A stretch of 16,846 nt of DNA, taken from assembly GCA_002396485.1 (NCBI GenBank), contig DGXZ01000011.1, positions 1-16,846 on the forward strand, in the 5' to 3' direction. The notes beneath the pieces were generated by a model. That model was not told where the DNA came from and did no database searches. It saw only the letters and a program-made list of their open reading frames with translations. Positions 13,395 to 16,846 of this stretch are shown here, piece by piece (the first letter of the stretch is position 1; every line of letters starts with the position of its first letter). This DNA is from Spartobacteria bacterium UBA5019. GTDB lineage: Bacteria > Verrucomicrobiota > Verrucomicrobiia > Chthoniobacterales > Terrimicrobiaceae. The position numbers were made by a program, and so were the translations under genes.

Positions 13395-14315
13395 ATGTCC
13401 GTTCTTATTGTTGGATCTATCGCGCTGGATGACATCAAAACACAACTCGCCGAGCATAAAGACCTGCTTGGCGGCTCGGCTTCGTATGGAGCGGTTTCCG
13501 CATCAAATTTCAGCCCGGTAAATCTCGTTGGGATCGTGGGTGAGGATTTTCCCGAGGAACACATCGAACTCTTCCGCAAACGCGGCATCGATCTGGCGGG
13601 TCTCCAGATCGTGCCCGGCGAGACCTTCCGGTGGTCTGGCGAATACATGTGGGACATGAACACCCGTGAGACGCACTCTGTCGCGCTGAATGTGTTCGAG
13701 CATTTCACCCCCAGCCTTCCCGATGGCTATCACTCGACGCCGATCGTCCTACTCGCAAATATCGCCCCCGACCTTCAGCACCATGTTCTGAACCAGGTGA
13801 GCCAACCCCGTTTTGTCATCGCCGACACGATGGATCTCTGGATCAACATCGCCAAGGAATCCCTCGAAAAGCTCATCGCCCGCGTGGACATGCTCATCCT
13901 CAATGACAGCGAGGCCCGTCAGTTCACCGGCGAAACAAGTCTTATCAAAGCCGGTAAAAAAATCCGCGCCATGGGTCCCCAATATGTTGCCATAAAGAAG
14001 GGCGAACACGGATGCCTTCTCTTCGGCCCCGAAGCCGAATTCTTCAGCTGCCCGGCCTACCCGCTGGAAGATATCCATGACCCGACCGGCGCGGGGGATT
14101 CCTTCGCCGGAGGCCTCGCCGGCTACCTCGCCGCAAATGTGAAGGATGGCGAGGTCACCTTCGAGCATCTCAAAAAAGCCGTCGTCTATGGCAGTGTTCT
14201 CGCAAGCTACAATGTCGAAGCCTTCAGCCTTGAGCGCCTGAAAACCGTGGACACCGCGCAGATCGACTCCCGCTACGACCTCTTCCGCCGCATCTCGCAG
14301 TTTGAGAGGATTTGA
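13395..14315 (+). CDS. PfkB-family carbohydrate/nucleoside kinase
   Basis: This 306-aa ribokinase-fold enzyme transfers phosphate from ATP to a sugar or nucleoside. The N-terminus MSVLIVGSIALDDIKTQLAE and GGSASYGAVSASNF are the substrate-binding first signature region. The second PfkB signature is DPTGAGDSFAGGLAGYLA, with Asp235 as the expected catalytic base. The intervening VDMLILNDSEARQFTGETSL is typical of ribokinase/adenosine-kinase relatives. The substrate cannot be read from sequence. ATG 13395 is favoured over an upstream ATG at 13353, because the family starts at SVLIVGS. It follows nadB by about 70 nt on the same strand and could be co-transcribed. The leader is CTCCGCCGCCT, with no Shine-Dalgarno. 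Confidence 0.9.
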   Translation: MSVLIVGSIALDDIKTQLAEHKDLLGGSASYGAVSASNFSPVNLVGIVGEDFPEEHIELFRKRGIDLAGLQIVPGETFRWSGEYMWDMNTRETHSVALNVFEHFTPSLPDGYHSTPIVLLANIAPDLQHHVLNQVSQPRFVIADTMDLWINIAKESLEKLIARVDMLILNDSEARQFTGETSLIKAGKKIRAMGPQYVAIKKGEHGCLLFGPEAEFFSCPAYPLEDIHDPTGAGDSFAGGLAGYLAANVKDGEVTFEHLKKAVVYGSVLASYNVEAFSLERLKTVDTAQIDSRYDLFRRISQFERI

Positions 14316-14746
14316 TCCAGCCGTTCTCCACGGGTAGGGACCGTAGCCGACCGGTTTGAAGATTGCGAGCATGGCCAGATAAAGAAAAATCGTGGAAATA
14401 CCATCGCTTCATGCTCGACAAGATTGCGGAGATCATCCCGAACATCGACAAGAATAGCTCCATTATTATCGGCTTCAGTGATGTCGGACACACCATCGAC
14501 GACATTCTGCGTATTTCGGGCAGCGGCCCCAAGCTTAGAGACTACTTCAATGTCTTCGTTTTTTCCGATAGCGGCAGCTGCAAGTCCCATGTAACGGGAG
14601 GCCTGCCCAGATTTGCCAGCAACTACACATACTGCTGCCAGGGCACCGAAGAGGAATCCGATAACCCAAACAGCTGTCAACTCCAAGCCGAGTTTAAAGC
14701 CCAGGGCGCTAAGACTCACGCCAGTGAGATGAAAGGCGTCGGCCAC
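14273..14746 (-). CDS. doubtful hypothetical membrane protein
   Basis: A 157-aa reading from GTG 14746 has a plausible transmembrane helix (ELTAVWVIGFLFGALAAVCV), a small Ala-rich segment and a polar helix (GAAARNTQNVVDGVSDI). It lacks a Shine-Dalgarno, uses a GTG start, and its 3' end runs 43 nt into the convergent pfkB-family gene with a poor-looking tail. The opposite strand holds a codon-aligned open frame (14363-14929, 188 aa, starting MRAWPDKEKSW) that overlaps the hydrolase gene. Both frames share an RNY-like base pattern, so composition does not decide. I lean to the minus strand because its product looks more protein-like, at low confidence. If neither is real, 14316-14886 is a 571-bp intergenic stretch with no recognised content. 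Confidence 0.3.
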   Translation of the reverse strand: MADAFHLTGVSLSALGFKLGLELTAVWVIGFLFGALAAVCVVAGKSGQASRYMGLAAAAIGKNEDIEVVSKLGAAARNTQNVVDGVSDITEADNNGAILVDVRDDLRNLVEHEAMVFPRFFFIWPCSQSSNRSATVPTRGERLDQILSNCEMRRKRS

Positions 14747-14816
14747 AAGTTTGATGGATCAGAATTTCCGAAGGTGGCCAAATGGCCCCCGGAGGTGACC
14801 TTGGTAAGTCCTGACA

Positions 14817-14832
14817 CTACTAAGTTAAGTAG
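14817..14832. promoter_or_regulatory. short inverted repeat upstream of the hydrolase gene
   Basis: CTACT-aagtta-AGTAG lies about 55-70 bp before ATG 14887. It has the size and spacing of a small operator half-site pair, but only 5 bp per arm, so it could be chance. Confidence 0.2.
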
Positions 14833-14886
14833 CGATTTGAGGCTCCTCAAACGAAGGTTTCAAATGGCAATGATGAGCGATAAAGC

Positions 14887-16731
14887 ATGGCTACAACGAA
14901 ACTCATGTTCAAAATCTTCACTTACCTGACCGCCGTCATCGTGTGGATCGCCCCGACCAGCACCCGAGCAGCGACCGAACCAGCAACCATTAAACTGGAG
15001 ACCCTCACGTGGGAGGAATGTCCTTTGACTCCGATTACCGATATGGGAGACCTCACCGGATTCTACCGCCACACGCAGCTGCAGGGACATCTCGTTCAAG
15101 ACGGCCTTTACTTGGATAGCGTTCCTGCGTTTTGGACAACCGGCAGCGACTTTCCCTACAGGAAAAAGGAATCGGAGAAGGAGGTTTTTTTCGTGGACGA
15201 GTTCTCCGTCGCACGTTTCCTGGGGGGCTTCCCGCAACAGTGGACGCACGGGGGCAACCAGCTTCCCACAAACGACATGGCGTATCTGGATGACAATGGA
15301 AAGCTTTGCTACCGCCTCGATCTGGTTCGCACACGGCTCGAGCCATACATAAAAAATGGCTACACGCATTTCACGATACAGCTGGGAAATGTTCCCTGGG
15401 CCATGTCGCGCGACCCGTCAAAATCCGGCCCGTTTGGTGGGACCGAGCCGCCACGAGATTGGAAGGAATGGCGCGAATTTATTCGTGCGGTTTGTGGGGA
15501 GATCAAAGCCGCCTATCCGCAGGAAGTCCTCGATCATCTGCGATTCAAAATCGGCAATGAATATAATAGCCAAGAAAGCTTCTCGGGATCGTTTGAGGAT
15601 TATCTCAAGCTCTATGACTACTCGGCCGCAGCGATCCAAGAGGTCTTTCCCAAGGCGCCCATCATGCCCGGCGAATTCGCCGGCGGGGCAGGTGCCGGAA
15701 GTAATGAAATCAGCTACGTGAAATTGTTTGATCACTTCACCAATGACAAGAATCGCGCGGGAGGCTTTACCCCTCCACATGCGAGCGCTCTGGTGCGATC
15801 GACGCATTCGTTTCCCTTTGCGCGCGACATCGGTCCGCGGGAACGGGTCCGCAGCGCCCTCGGCAGCTTCCGCGAGGTGCTGGCCGGCAAGCCCGAGAAA
15901 CTGAAAAAAGGACTCAGCTTGGAATACCACCAGTATGGAGTTCTGGGCACCCGCTTCGATGATAAAATCAACGATGTCGGCGTGCGCGCCGCATCCTGGC
16001 AGTTCCAGGTCATGTTCCGTTCGCGGGCAGCGGGCTGTCTCGATAAGTGCTGGGCGTGGGGCAAAGCCGAGATGATCGCCAAAGACAAGAATACATCCAC
16101 GCACTTTCTCAACAGCATCGGCTGGTTGTATGCAATCCTCGACCATCTGCGCGGCGACCATGCCTGGCTCGTGCAGCCGCTCCAGCCGCAGAACTCCAAA
16201 CGCGATGTGACCGCCGCAGTCTTCACCAACAACCAGCGGGTGGCGTTGCTTCTGGCATCATGGGCTCCGGCAGACGATCCAGGCGGCCTGATGACGGTGC
16301 GGCTCAAAATTCCCAGAAAAATCCTCCCCTTCGTCCCCGATCTCAAGCAGGCCCGTATGGTCGCATTGGACAACGGAACGAGCTTCTTTGGGGAAGTCCG
16401 TCGCGACCTGGAGAAAGAGGGAAACCTGAAGGCTGTCTTCGCTGCAAACCCTGAAGCGATCGGCACGGTCCGTGATATGGCGCAGGACTACCCCACCGCC
16501 CGAGCAATGATCTTTCGTCAGCTGGAGAAATATATCGGCATCCAGCAGCAATCCCTGACCCTCCAGCCAGTGCCAGAGGGCAAACTCGTGCTCCGCAACA
16601 CATCGGGTCTAAGTGTTCTCGAACTCGACGCGCAGCTCGCGCCGGACGACTTGAGCGTGATTGTCTTTGACCGGACACCGCCGCATTTGATTATGTGGGA
16701 GCCACACGCCCAGCACATTGTGAAAAAATAG
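14887..16731 (+). CDS. secreted clan GH-A glycoside hydrolase, GH39-like
   Basis: This 614-aa exported protein has a signal peptide (MATTKLMFKIFTYLTAVIVW then IAPTSTRA-ATE). If translation starts at the in-frame ATG 14905, the signal is cleaner. The middle (about 50-420) looks like a TIM barrel. FKIGNEYNS with Glu225 fits the acid/base N-E of clan GH-A, and LSLEYHQYG with Glu346 fits the nucleophile at the end of strand 7. The spacing of about 120 residues and THFTIQLGNVPWAMSR resemble GH39 beta-xylosidase-type enzymes. A C-terminal beta-sandwich-like part (about 430-605) includes AVFTNNQRVALLLASW and ends LSVIVFDRTPP, as in accessory domains of GH39/GH51 enzymes. The usual W-N-E-P is K-I-G-N-E-Y here, so it is divergent and the substrate is unknown. 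No sugar transporter or regulator gene is adjacent. Confidence 0.75.
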   Translation: MATTKLMFKIFTYLTAVIVWIAPTSTRAATEPATIKLETLTWEECPLTPITDMGDLTGFYRHTQLQGHLVQDGLYLDSVPAFWTTGSDFPYRKKESEKEVFFVDEFSVARFLGGFPQQWTHGGNQLPTNDMAYLDDNGKLCYRLDLVRTRLEPYIKNGYTHFTIQLGNVPWAMSRDPSKSGPFGGTEPPRDWKEWREFIRAVCGEIKAAYPQEVLDHLRFKIGNEYNSQESFSGSFEDYLKLYDYSAAAIQEVFPKAPIMPGEFAGGAGAGSNEISYVKLFDHFTNDKNRAGGFTPPHASALVRSTHSFPFARDIGPRERVRSALGSFREVLAGKPEKLKKGLSLEYHQYGVLGTRFDDKINDVGVRAASWQFQVMFRSRAAGCLDKCWAWGKAEMIAKDKNTSTHFLNSIGWLYAILDHLRGDHAWLVQPLQPQNSKRDVTAAVFTNNQRVALLLASWAPADDPGGLMTVRLKIPRKILPFVPDLKQARMVALDNGTSFFGEVRRDLEKEGNLKAVFAANPEAIGTVRDMAQDYPTARAMIFRQLEKYIGIQQQSLTLQPVPEGKLVLRNTSGLSVLELDAQLAPDDLSVIVFDRTPPHLIMWEPHAQHIVKK

Positions 16732-16773
16732 CATCTCCATACTCAGGAGCGCTTTTCATCGAAAGGAAAGAAA

Positions 16774-16846
16774 ATGTCGCCTGTCCCCCAGTTCACGGCG
16801 GTCGTCCCTCCACATTGGAGTGCGCTGCTCCGTCAGCGCCGTGATT
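16774..16846 (+). CDS. possible start of a gene running off the window
   Basis: ATG 16774 opens MSPVPQFTAVVPPHWSALLR QRRD without a stop up to the edge. It has GAAAGGAAAG 3-12 nt upstream, the best Shine-Dalgarno-like site in the window and unlike most genes here. The 24 residues visible are too few to recognise. Alternatively this is intergenic and open by chance. Confidence 0.35.
   Translation, partial: MSPVPQFTAVVPPHWSALLRQRRD

Noticed and set aside
11603..13708. Very long (701-codon) open frame on the minus strand opposite nadB
   Set aside because: The plus strand encodes an unmistakable NadB with all motifs; the antisense product has no recognisable domain and arises from codon bias of the real gene.
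13749..14372. 207-codon minus-strand frame opposite the PfkB-family kinase
   Set aside because: The kinase signature is on the plus strand; this frame is a compositional shadow.
16815..16822. TGGAGTGC at the right edge, identical to the first 8 bp of the IS terminal repeat
   Set aside because: The match stops after 8 bp (CCCCGAAA does not follow), so a second IS end is not supported; probably coincidence.

Overview
The window looks like chromosomal DNA of a moderately GC-rich Gram-negative bacterium, most likely a member of Verrucomicrobiota or a close PVC relative. This is inference from three things: the character of the housekeeping proteins, a SecG with a long Ala/Pro tail, and start codons that mostly lack a Shine-Dalgarno sequence and sit behind short pyrimidine-rich leaders. 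There are no rRNA or tRNA genes, no CRISPR array and no phage module.

Left edge (1-2038): a complete IS3-family insertion sequence (1-1276) with matching terminal inverted repeats, orfA/orfB overlapping at a textbook -1 slippery heptamer, and a long hairpin over the orfA start codon. Next comes a decayed Rpn-type nuclease/transposase remnant with in-frame stops. About 300 bp of intergenic DNA follows, with palindromes and a piece resembling a dispersed repeat.

2039-3974 (minus): a yjcH-actP type pair, a DUF485 small membrane protein followed after 1 nt by a sodium/acetate-type symporter. Upstream on the plus strand lie a frameshifted scrap of an AraC-type DNA-binding domain and an exported FKBP-type prolyl isomerase (4308-4763). 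The FKBP gene converges on a HemW-like radical SAM gene (4784-5869, minus).

5972-9372: a small unknown plus-strand ORF, then a compact minus-strand run read in the order thioredoxin reductase (trxB), GT4 glycosyltransferase, a DUF1858-like plus rhodanese-like fusion, and an IscU/NifU-type scaffold. The last two overlap by ATGA. The rhodanese domain has Asp where the catalytic Cys should be, next to a Cys-rich N-terminal domain. This is the least ordinary module of known type in the window.

9512-14315 (plus): a tiny signal-peptide ORF that may be broken, a secreted protein of unknown function, secG, panC and nadB (overlapping by ATGA), and a PfkB-family kinase. PanC makes pantothenate and NadB starts NAD synthesis from aspartate, so this is a cofactor-supply cluster.

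14316-16846: a 571-bp stretch with only weak, mutually antisense ORFs, then a secreted clan GH-A (GH39-like) glycoside hydrolase, and at the edge a possible start of another gene. I did not find a clearly new defence or mobile system. The points most worth a second look are the DUF1858/Cys-less rhodanese/IscU module, the divergent GH39-like enzyme, and the structures built into the insertion sequence.
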